Assembly: GCA_014378085.1 (NCBI GenBank)
Contig: JACMOJ010000143.1
Span: forward strand, 1-11,290
Origin: Burkholderiales bacterium
GTDB taxonomy: Bacteria > Pseudomonadota > Gammaproteobacteria > Burkholderiales > Usitatibacteraceae
Reading direction: 5' to 3'
DNA: 11,290 nucleotides
Both the position numbers and the translations under genes were made by a program. Under the pieces are notes generated by a model, which saw only the letters and a list, made by a program, of their open reading frames with translations, was not told the DNA's origin and did no database searches. This document shows, piece after piece, positions 6,118-11,290 of this stretch (the first letter of the stretch is position 1; each line of letters starts with the position of its first letter).

Positions 6118-6254
6118 TACGCGTCGTCGACGGCGGCGTGAGGTGCGTCCCCAGCGTTGCACCGCGCCGCGCCTAAACACCCATTCACGCCCCCAAACCC
6201 GCGCTACGTGTTTTTTAGCGCGTCTGCGACAAATGCACTACCCAATTGATGGTT

Positions 6255-6310
6255 CCCAATCGCCCAATAAAAGCGACAGATTGGGTCCGCTTGCTACATT
6301 CGAGCAAGCG
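6255..6310 (+). other. Two adjacent hairpins, possible structured RNA or weak terminator
   Basis: CCCAAT plus CGC (6255-6263) pairs with GCG and ATTGGG (6273-6275 and 6280-6285), with ACAG bulged (6276-6279). Two bases later CGCTTGCT (6288-6295) pairs perfectly with AGCAAGCG (6303-6310) around a 7-base loop, followed by only TTT. The second stem could terminate the 5629-6117 transcript weakly. Additional CCCAATTG words flank the pair (near 6241 and 6325). Confidence 0.4.
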
Positions 6311-6483
6311 TTTAATGGCTATGCCCAATTGCCTTATTAGCGCAAAAGTCACCAGCGTCCGGCCTCGCCTCGTCCTTAAGCACGACGTATATGTTAGCAA
6401 ACGCACCAATTTTCTCGCAGTGTCTCTATATCATGCGCGTTGTCCGAATCCTTCACCACACGGTGTGACGAGTAGGCATAGGG

Positions 6484-6520
6484 GCGTAGGCATTCCACAC
6501 GTCGCACTTGTGCTGCGTGC
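6484..6520 (+). repeat. 37-bp direct repeat, copy 1
   Basis: This segment matches 6555-6591 at 33 of 37 positions in direct orientation, sharing the blocks GCGTAGGC and TTGTGCTGCGTGC at its ends. The period is 71 bp. I find only two clear copies in the window. Confidence 0.8.
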
Positions 6521-6554
6521 TTTCGGGCAAGGGAATCAAGCTGCGCTATGTCTG

Positions 6555-6591
6555 GCGTAGGCGTCCCACACGGCGCAATTGTGCTGCGTGC
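6555..6591 (+). repeat. 37-bp direct repeat, copy 2
   Basis: Second copy of the repeat at 6484-6520, four substitutions apart. The sequence following it, with a small GCCGC/GCGGC hairpin near 6605-6618, is not shared with copy 1. It lies about 75 bp before the membrane-protein start, so a regulatory role is possible but unproven. Confidence 0.8.
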
Positions 6592-6667
6592 GAGGCACCT
6601 CCCAGCCGCACCAGCGGCGACGTAAGGCGTTTTGCCAAGGGTCAGATACATCAACCGGAGAACTGTC

Positions 6668-6814
6668 ATGTTGTACACCATTGTTGTCATACTGGTTATC
6701 TTGTGGTTACTCGGGCTAGTCACCGCCTACACGATGGGCGGGCTCATCCACATTTTGTTGGTGGTCGCGATCATTGTTATCGCAATCAACCTGTTTAACC
6801 GACGTAAGCCTTAG
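6668..6814 (+). CDS. Lmo0937-family small membrane protein
   Basis: Encodes 48 residues from ATG 6668, preceded by CGGAGA (6655-6660, spacer about 7). Almost the whole protein is hydrophobic: one segment MLYTIVVILVILWLLGLVTA (1-20) and a second around GGLIHILLVVAIIVIAINLF (24-43), then a basic NRRKP tail. The TMGGLIH turn between the two helices and the total length match the Lmo0937 family, found in many bacteria, often near stress or envelope genes. Its function is unknown. The next gene starts 46 bp later on the same strand, so the two are probably co-transcribed. An in-frame TTG start at 6632 would place polar residues before the first helix and is rejected. Confidence 0.88.
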   Translation: MLYTIVVILVILWLLGLVTAYTMGGLIHILLVVAIIVIAINLFNRRKP

Positions 6815-6860
6815 TGGCAGAGTGGGATGGCGGATGCGTATTGAAGCAGGTTCGTTTCTG

Positions 6861-8297
6861 ATGTCGGGTAAGTGGTGGCGGTGTGGGCCGGTATGGTTGG
6901 CAGTGGGTCTGTTTGGACTCGCCGGTTGCACATCGCTTCGACCAGCCACTGCGGAAAGCGGGCGGGCGGCAACCACGACCATCGGTGCCACGCCACCAAG
7001 TGTTGCGGTGGCCGCGCCAACGAGCGCGATGGCTGGGGCGAGCGGGGCGCTATCGACGCGTGCAAGTCGTGCAATTTTAGAGACGCTGAGCAAAAATGGC
7101 GACGAGACCGCCATTTTCGAGCGCCATTTGGCCATTGAAGAAAAAATCACCGGCACGCCGTTAGTCGTGGGAAATAAAACCACGCTGTATCAAGACGGTG
7201 AAGCAACCTACGCAGCGATGTTCAAGGCAATCGCCGCTGCAAAAGATCACATTAATATCGAAACCTACATTATCGAAGACGACGAAATAGGTAGAAAGTT
7301 TTCTGATGCGCTGATTGAAAAGCAGCGCATGGGCGTGCAGGTTAACTTTCTGTACGACAGCGTTGGCTCGCTACAAACACCAAAGGCGTTTTTTCAGCGC
7401 CTTAAAGATAGCGGCATCAACACACTTGAATTTAATCCCGTAAACCCGCTGAACGTCAAAAAGGGATGGGAGTTGAATCAGCGTGACCACCGCAAATTAC
7501 TTATTTTGGACGGGCACAGCGTGTTCCTGGGCGGAGTGAATATCAGCAGTGTGTATTCCAGCGGCTCGGCAGCCCAGCGCGCTAAAAAAGCAACCGCCGA
7601 GCCCCACACCCAGTGGCGCGACACACACTTGCTGTTGGAAGGCCCGGTGGTTGCTGAATTCCAGCGCATGTTCCTCGCAACGTGGAAGAAACAAAAGGGC
7701 GAGCCACTGCTGGAAAAAAACTATTTTCCCAAGCCAGTCGCTCGTGGCCGGGAAGTGATTCGCGCCATTGCCAGTTCGTCAGACGATGGCGGGGGGCGCA
7801 TGTATCAGACACTACTGTCGGCGATTGGCAGCGCAGAAACGTCAATTGCGCTAACCAATGCCTACTTTGCGCCTGATGAAAACATCATGAATGCGCTCGG
7901 CAGTGCGGTGGCGCGCGGCGTGCAGGTGCGAATAATCCTGCCGGCAAAAACAGACTCATCACTGATTTTTCACGCAGGACGGTCTTTCTACGCCGCGCTG
8001 CTCAAATCAGGCGTGCGGGTATATGAGCGTCAGCAAGCCTTGTTACACGCCAAAACCGCACTAATCGATGGTGTGTGGTCAACCGTTGGTTCGAGTAACT
8101 TGGATTGGCGCAGCTTTTTGCACAATGACGAGGTCAATGCCGTTGTGTTGGGCACCGGGTTTGGGGAACAGATGAACGCGATGTTTGAAAAAGATTTAGC
8201 GGCTTCGACTGAAGTCACCACCGCGACTTGGCAGTCCCGCTCGTGGCTGCAGCGCGTAAAAGAACAAGCCGCTCGCGTGTGGGTGTACTGGCTGTAA
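6861..8297 (+). CDS. Lipoprotein of the cardiolipin synthase / phospholipase D family (ClsB-like)
   Basis: Encodes 478 residues if started at 6861. Residues 1-23 form a lipoprotein signal ending LAGC, with Cys23 as the lipid anchor, followed by an Ala/Ser/Thr-rich linker to about residue 70. Two PLD domains follow, each with an HKD motif: HRKLLILD (H210, K212, D217) and HAKTALID (H396, K398, D403). Flanking NIETYIIEDDEIG and GGVNISSVY support a cardiolipin synthase type rather than a nuclease. Family members join phosphatidyl groups from two phospholipids at the membrane. The lipid anchor places this one at the inner or outer membrane facing the periplasm. Starts at 6834 and 6774 are also open. 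The 6774 start would overlap the preceding gene and bury the signal peptide, and neither 6834 nor 6861 has a strong ribosome site. It probably forms an operon with the small membrane gene. Confidence 0.87.
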   Translation: MSGKWWRCGPVWLAVGLFGLAGCTSLRPATAESGRAATTTIGATPPSVAVAAPTSAMAGASGALSTRASRAILETLSKNGDETAIFERHLAIEEKITGTPLVVGNKTTLYQDGEATYAAMFKAIAAAKDHINIETYIIEDDEIGRKFSDALIEKQRMGVQVNFLYDSVGSLQTPKAFFQRLKDSGINTLEFNPVNPLNVKKGWELNQRDHRKLLILDGHSVFLGGVNISSVYSSGSAAQRAKKATAEPHTQWRDTHLLLEGPVVAEFQRMFLATWKKQKGEPLLEKNYFPKPVARGREVIRAIASSSDDGGGRMYQTLLSAIGSAETSIALTNAYFAPDENIMNALGSAVARGVQVRIILPAKTDSSLIFHAGRSFYAALLKSGVRVYERQQALLHAKTALIDGVWSTVGSSNLDWRSFLHNDEVNAVVLGTGFGEQMNAMFEKDLAASTEVTTATWQSRSWLQRVKEQAARVWVYWL

Positions 8298-8367
8298 CAC
8301 CGCAACACCAGAACACCACAACACGGTCAGCGTTTTAATATTGAAGCTGTCAAAAAAGGTAGCACCC

Positions 8368-9351
8368 ATGCGCCGTGACCAACCGATCTTAATGCGGCGT
8401 TTTCCGATAGGTTATGCAACAGTTGTGTTGTGCTTGGCATGGTTTTCGTCGACTTTAACGGCGGTGGAAGCTCCCAATATTATCGGCGACGTGAGCGCCA
8501 GTAACGCCAACACGCAAATACCGAACGATGCAACACAAGCCGCTGCGCTAGCATTAACGACGCGTTACGCCGCGATGCGCAGCCAGCTTGCGAATAACGC
8601 ATTCAACCGGCCGTTGGTATTAGAGTCGGCGCAGTCGGCAAATAGCCTGAAGGGAGAGGTATATGCTGTGGTGCCTTATGCTTTTGCAAAACTGAGCGAT
8701 GATCTCACCAGCCCGCAAGGATGGTGTGCCATTCTAAATTTGCATCTGAATACAAAGTACTGCCGTGCCGACTCCGCCAATACATCAACGCAACTGGTGG
8801 TAAACCTCGGCGAAAAAAACAATCAGCCATTGTTGGCGACGTTTCGAATCACATTTCAATGGCAGGTCACCGCAAAAAATCCTCAATACATGCGGGTATT
8901 GCTCACGGCTGCCAGTGGACCATTGGGCACGCACGACTACCGTATTGCGCTCGACGGTGTGCCGTTAGAGTCTGGCGATACGTTCCTCAGGCTCTCGTAT
9001 TCCTACGACTATAGTTTCGCCAGCAAGATCGCCGCGCAGGCGTATTTGGCAACAGCGGGCCGGGCCAAAATTGGCTTCACAATAACGGCTCTCAAGGACG
9101 GTGTACCCACCTATGTGGATGGCATGCGCGGGCTGATTGAGCGAAATACCATGCGCTACCATTTGGCGGTTGAATCCTTTTTGGGCGCGCAGGCGGTCGC
9201 GGCCCCGTTGCGCTTTGAGAAGCGCATCAATGATTGGATTATTGCCGTTGAGCGCTATCCGCGGCAGCTGCACGAAATTGAAAAGCCGCAGTACTTGGAG
9301 ATGAAACGCCGAGAGAACCGGCGTCAAATGCAGGATGACTTGGGTGGCTGA
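8368..9351 (+). CDS. Conserved exported protein of unknown function
   Basis: Encodes 327 residues from ATG 8368, preceded by AAAGGT (8355-8360, 7-base spacer). A TTG at 8341 is in frame but lacks a ribosome site. Residues 1-33 look like a signal peptide (RRFPIGYATVVLCLAW core, then TAVEA), so the product is probably periplasmic or envelope-associated. The mature part contains VYAVVPYAF, two cysteines in a WCAILNLHLNTKYC loop (possible disulfide), FLRLSYSYDYSF, GRAKIGFTI, and ERNTMRYHLAVESFLGA, then a highly charged helical end YLEMKRRENRRQMQDD. I recall these blocks as conserved in betaproteobacterial proteins with no assigned role. It lies 70 bp after the PLD lipoprotein on the same strand, with no terminator between, which suggests a shared envelope-lipid context. 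Confidence 0.85.
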   Translation: MRRDQPILMRRFPIGYATVVLCLAWFSSTLTAVEAPNIIGDVSASNANTQIPNDATQAAALALTTRYAAMRSQLANNAFNRPLVLESAQSANSLKGEVYAVVPYAFAKLSDDLTSPQGWCAILNLHLNTKYCRADSANTSTQLVVNLGEKNNQPLLATFRITFQWQVTAKNPQYMRVLLTAASGPLGTHDYRIALDGVPLESGDTFLRLSYSYDYSFASKIAAQAYLATAGRAKIGFTITALKDGVPTYVDGMRGLIERNTMRYHLAVESFLGAQAVAAPLRFEKRINDWIIAVERYPRQLHEIEKPQYLEMKRRENRRQMQDDLGG

Positions 9352-9719
9352 TTGCCGCGACCAACCTAACGAGATCCGTCTGGCCAGCCTCCACAATTGC
9401 GTCATCAGTCAGCGTTGATTTTTTAGAATAGCCAAGTTGTCCGATCGAAGGTCATCGCGGTGCCCAAGGGGCGATCTCCATTTCTCGTTAAGGTAGCGCC
9501 ATGCGTGCCCGGCCAACGGCAACTGCTATTATCTCGTGCCGGTCCAGCAGATGCAGCTGATGCAACAGGCGCGTCACTCGATCTACGCGTTGCAAAGCGG
9601 TTACTCAAAGACGACCGCCTATTCCAATTTAGCGCCCATGCTCCCCATGCCGCCCTTGCCCGCGCTTGCCACCGTTGCCCTTGCCTTTGCCATTTCCCTT
9701 GCCCACCAAAGCCGACCCG
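9352..9719. other. Intergenic stretch with a low-complexity CTTGCC tract
   Basis: No confident gene. A six-T run at 9419-9424 follows a short ATCA/TGAT pairing (9404-9407 with 9416-9419), which is at best a weak terminator for the gene ending at 9351. From about 9651 to 9706 the sequence is built from CTTGCC-like hexamers and, in the cyclase frame, would read PLPLPLPFPLP. Several overlapping frames are open here on both strands, which is expected of C-rich low-complexity DNA and is not evidence of coding. Confidence 0.5.
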
Positions 9720-10754
9720 ATGCCATCTAACGCGCCCCCACCCAATATTGATCGGGCTCGCATCCTGTTGCTCGATCAAGACGAATATTCTGCTGGTGTC
9801 CTGTTTGATGATCTTACCGAACGCGGATATCAAAACATAAAGCGGGTCGCCACCAGCGATTTATTAGCGGCATCCTTGCGTGAGCTAGACCCTGTGGTGG
9901 CAATATTTAATTTTCACTTTCAGCAGCAAAGTAGCTTGGACGATTGCAAAGCCATTAAGTCGTTGGCGCCCGACACGGCCGTGTTGGCCATTGTGTCTGC
10001 CGGGCCCGCCATCAAAATGGTGCGCAACTGGGCCAAAGAAACACAAGCCATTGATGTCGTTATCGAAAAGCCACTCTCAGACGAAAGCTTTTTTCTGGTG
10101 CTGCGTGATCTGGTGAAAAGTCGTCTTGCTTCGCGTGAGCTTCACGCACGCGCGAAAGGCATGGAAAGCCTTTTGCCGTCAGGCGCTATTTCGGCGCTGG
10201 AGCGCAGGCGCGGCGAAGACGCTGAAATGTTCCAGGCAGCAGTGCTGTTTACCGATATTCGTCGCTCGACCCAAGCGATTACACAATTCTCGCCGCAAGA
10301 TTTCTTTACCATCCTGAATCGCGCCCTCAGCGCACAGTCAGCGCACATCACCAGCTTTGAAGGTGTGGTGATTAAGTACACTGGCGATGGTGTCTTTGCA
10401 GTTTTTCGCGGCATGGGACGTACCTACCTTGCGCTACGCTGCGCCATCGAGCTTGCGAAAAGTGAAAGCCAGCAAATTTTGCCGTTTGGAATTGGCGTCG
10501 CGGAGGGATTAGTGCTGGCCGGCTTAATCGGCGACTCAAATAAAGCCGGTTTGCGGCGTCAGTACGATGTCATCGGTGCCACGGTGAATCTTTCTGCACG
10601 CCTGTGTAGCCTCGCTGAGCCCGGCGAAGTCATGACCACCAAACAGGTTCACCGAGCCGCGAGGGTGTCCGCCTTCCGCGCACGCGATGTTGGCACCATC
10701 GATATCCGCGGCTTTGAGCACGGCGTGGAGTGCGTCGCGCACGACGCGCAGTAA
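9720..10754 (+). CDS. Class III adenylate cyclase with an N-terminal degenerate receiver domain
   Basis: Encodes 344 residues from ATG 9720. No Shine-Dalgarno is seen, and the frame is open back to 9633 with TTG codons, so the start is uncertain. Residues 13-135 have the receiver-domain pattern: RILLLDQDE (14-22), β3 AIFNFHF (61-67), IVSAG (91-95) and IEKPLS (115-120). The phosphoacceptor Asp is replaced by Asn64, while Ser93 and Lys117 are kept. The catalytic domain (about 172-344) has all class III residues: metal Asp179 in FTDI and Asp223 in TGDG, adenine-selecting Lys219 in IKYTGDG and Asp283 in QYDVIG, and transition-state Asn290 and Arg294 in VNLSAR. Lys plus Asp indicate ATP rather than GTP, so cAMP is the predicted product. 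No membrane segment is present, so it is cytosolic. It may be controlled by protein partners rather than phosphorylation. Confidence 0.88.
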   Translation: MPSNAPPPNIDRARILLLDQDEYSAGVLFDDLTERGYQNIKRVATSDLLAASLRELDPVVAIFNFHFQQQSSLDDCKAIKSLAPDTAVLAIVSAGPAIKMVRNWAKETQAIDVVIEKPLSDESFFLVLRDLVKSRLASRELHARAKGMESLLPSGAISALERRRGEDAEMFQAAVLFTDIRRSTQAITQFSPQDFFTILNRALSAQSAHITSFEGVVIKYTGDGVFAVFRGMGRTYLALRCAIELAKSESQQILPFGIGVAEGLVLAGLIGDSNKAGLRRQYDVIGATVNLSARLCSLAEPGEVMTTKQVHRAARVSAFRARDVGTIDIRGFEHGVECVAHDAQ

Positions 10755-10786
10755 GTTTTGCCGACAGAAAAAACTGCGGCAGAAAC
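10755..10786. other. Hairpin between the cyclase and the small downstream gene
   Basis: GTTTTGCCG (10755-10763), starting on the base after the cyclase stop codon, pairs with CGGCAGAAAC (10777-10786) apart from one bulged G. The loop is 13 bases and A-rich. There is no T run on the plus strand, so it would be a poor terminator. It could stabilise the cyclase transcript or modulate read-through into the next gene. Confidence 0.35.
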
Positions 10787-10846
10787 GCAAACCAACCCAG
10801 CGACTGTCGTTAGACCTTAACAAACATTTTTCTCGGAGAAGCCTCG

Positions 10847-11155
10847 ATGCAACAGCGTTATGACGCAGCCCAGCTAAGCCAAGTAATCGACCAAGCCTTG
10901 GTATATCAATGCGCCTGCCCCGCGCAGGTCTGTCGGGCCATTTTCGAATTGCGCGACCTTTACGACTATCAAATGAACTGCGCCAACGATTCCACAAACG
11001 ACAGGCTGGTACACGAGGCGATTGCCAATACCGCCCAACTCGCGCACGAGGCAATGGAGAGCTGCCTCGCGCAGGTACTAGAAATCGAAGGCTGGAACCC
11101 TACTGATCTCATCATGCCCGTCGCACTCCGCAAGAAGCCGGCAAAATCGGTCTAA
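10847..11155 (+). CDS. Small conserved Cys-containing protein of unknown function
   Basis: Encodes 102 residues from ATG 10847 after GGAGAAG (10834-10840, spacer about 6), a strong ribosome site. The protein is mainly helical, without a signal peptide or membrane segment. It has a CxC-x4-C cluster (C22, C24, C29 in CACPAQVC), a further Cys45 in YQMNC, and Cys73, spaced so that a metal site or disulfides are possible. The C-terminal part, EIEGWNPTDLIMPVALRKK, looks conserved. I recall similar proteins as hypothetical in Burkholderiales. It lies 92 bp after the cyclase on the same strand, so a link to cAMP signalling is possible but only positional. Confidence 0.82.
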   Translation: MQQRYDAAQLSQVIDQALVYQCACPAQVCRAIFELRDLYDYQMNCANDSTNDRLVHEAIANTAQLAHEAMESCLAQVLEIEGWNPTDLIMPVALRKKPAKSV

Positions 11156-11176
11156 CACCAGCAGCATGGAGGCCAC

Positions 11177-11290
11177 TTAGCCAGTATGCGGCGTCGATGT
11201 TCGCGATGGAACGGTATCGGCTTCGGGAACCGCTGGATCGTCTGGCTTGGATACCTCCCGTAGCGAGCCGAACGTATGCGCGTACACCCA
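11177..11290 (-). CDS. C-terminal fragment of an unidentified minus-strand gene
   Basis: On the minus strand the frame is open from the window edge (11290) to a TAA at 11179-11177, giving 37 residues: WVYAHTFGSLREVSKPDD, then a Pro/Ser/Thr-rich tail ending TSTPHTG. Its composition is that of a flexible protein tail. The stop falls 21 bp from the convergent gene ending at 11155, the kind of tight tail-to-tail spacing seen between real genes. No hairpin terminator is visible in between. The family cannot be named from this much. Confidence 0.5.
   Translation of the reverse strand, partial: WVYAHTFGSLREVSKPDDPAVPEADTVPSRTSTPHTG

Larger units (their letters stand above)
6118..6667. other. 550-bp gene-free stretch
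   Basis: No reading frame here has protein-like composition with a ribosome site. Frames that remain open on either strand overlap the small membrane gene in antisense or are made of repeats. The stretch holds an isolated CGCGCTA/TAGCGCG inverted repeat (6200-6222) without a following T run, the double hairpin at 6255-6310, a CACAC-G-GTGTG palindrome near 6460, and the 37-bp direct repeat pair described separately. It may carry the promoter for the envelope genes starting at 6668, but I cannot point to a convincing -35/-10 pair. Confidence 0.6.

Noticed and set aside
6200..6222. CGCGCTA/TAGCGCG as a terminator
   Set aside because: The T-rich sequence is inside the loop rather than after the stem, so it does not fit the terminator pattern.
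6484..6591. Possible CRISPR array
   Set aside because: There are only two imperfect copies with a 34-bp gap, four mismatches, no further units, and no cas genes nearby.
6394..6723. 109-codon minus-strand open frame in the gene-free region
   Set aside because: It overlaps the Lmo0937-type gene in antisense and is composed largely of the direct repeats. No ribosome site is evident.
9423..9833. Overlapping open frames on both strands around the CTTGCC tract, including 136 codons on the minus strand
   Set aside because: C-rich low-complexity DNA leaves many frames open. None shows family motifs, and the minus frame overlaps the cyclase N-terminus.

Overview
The window reads as chromosomal DNA from a proteobacterium, most likely a betaproteobacterium of the Burkholderiales type. 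The basis is moderate-to-high GC, SD-led genes, and several proteins that I recall as conserved and uncharacterised in that group (the 327-aa exported protein and the 102-aa Cys-rich protein). This is an inference from recall, not from a search. There are no rRNA or tRNA genes, no CRISPR array and no complete transposase gene.

Layout. (1) 1-952: the last residues of an upstream gene and its terminator, then a messy region. It holds a broken copy of the start of an rsmH-like gene. A ~250-bp element with 20-bp perfect terminal inverted repeats, resembling a MITE (non-autonomous transposon), sits just in front of that broken start. (2) 953-3000: a divergent redox pair, an NfsA-type nitroreductase on the minus strand and an exported SrpA/catalase-fold protein on the plus strand, each ending in its own terminator. 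(3) 3074-4995: the intact rsmH-like methyltransferase, whose promoter-proximal sequence and N-terminal codons match the broken copy at 252-670, followed by a conserved protein of unknown function. (4) 4996-5481: three consecutive hairpins abutting a 5'-truncated alpha/beta-hydrolase pseudogene. (5) 5629-6117: a general-stress-protein-26-like flavin-binding protein. (6) 6118-6667: a 550-bp gene-free stretch with two adjacent hairpins and a 37-bp direct repeat pair. (7) 6668-9351: a run of envelope genes, namely a tiny Lmo0937-type membrane protein, a lipoprotein of the cardiolipin synthase/PLD family, and an exported protein of unknown function. (8) 9720-11155: a class III adenylate cyclase fused to a degenerate receiver domain, then a small Cys-containing protein. 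(9) 11177-11290: the C-terminal end of a minus-strand gene running off the window.

The most unusual points are these: the direct duplication of the rsmH 5' end flanking the nitroreductase/catalase pair, with a MITE-like insertion in one copy; a catalase-fold protein that appears to have lost both its distal His and its C-terminal haem-ligand motif; a hairpin cluster at the breakpoint of a truncated hydrolase gene; and a cyclase whose receiver domain has Asn where the phosphoacceptor Asp should be. I see no defence system or multi-gene machine that I would call a new biological system. The interest lies in the rearrangements and in the altered catalytic residues.
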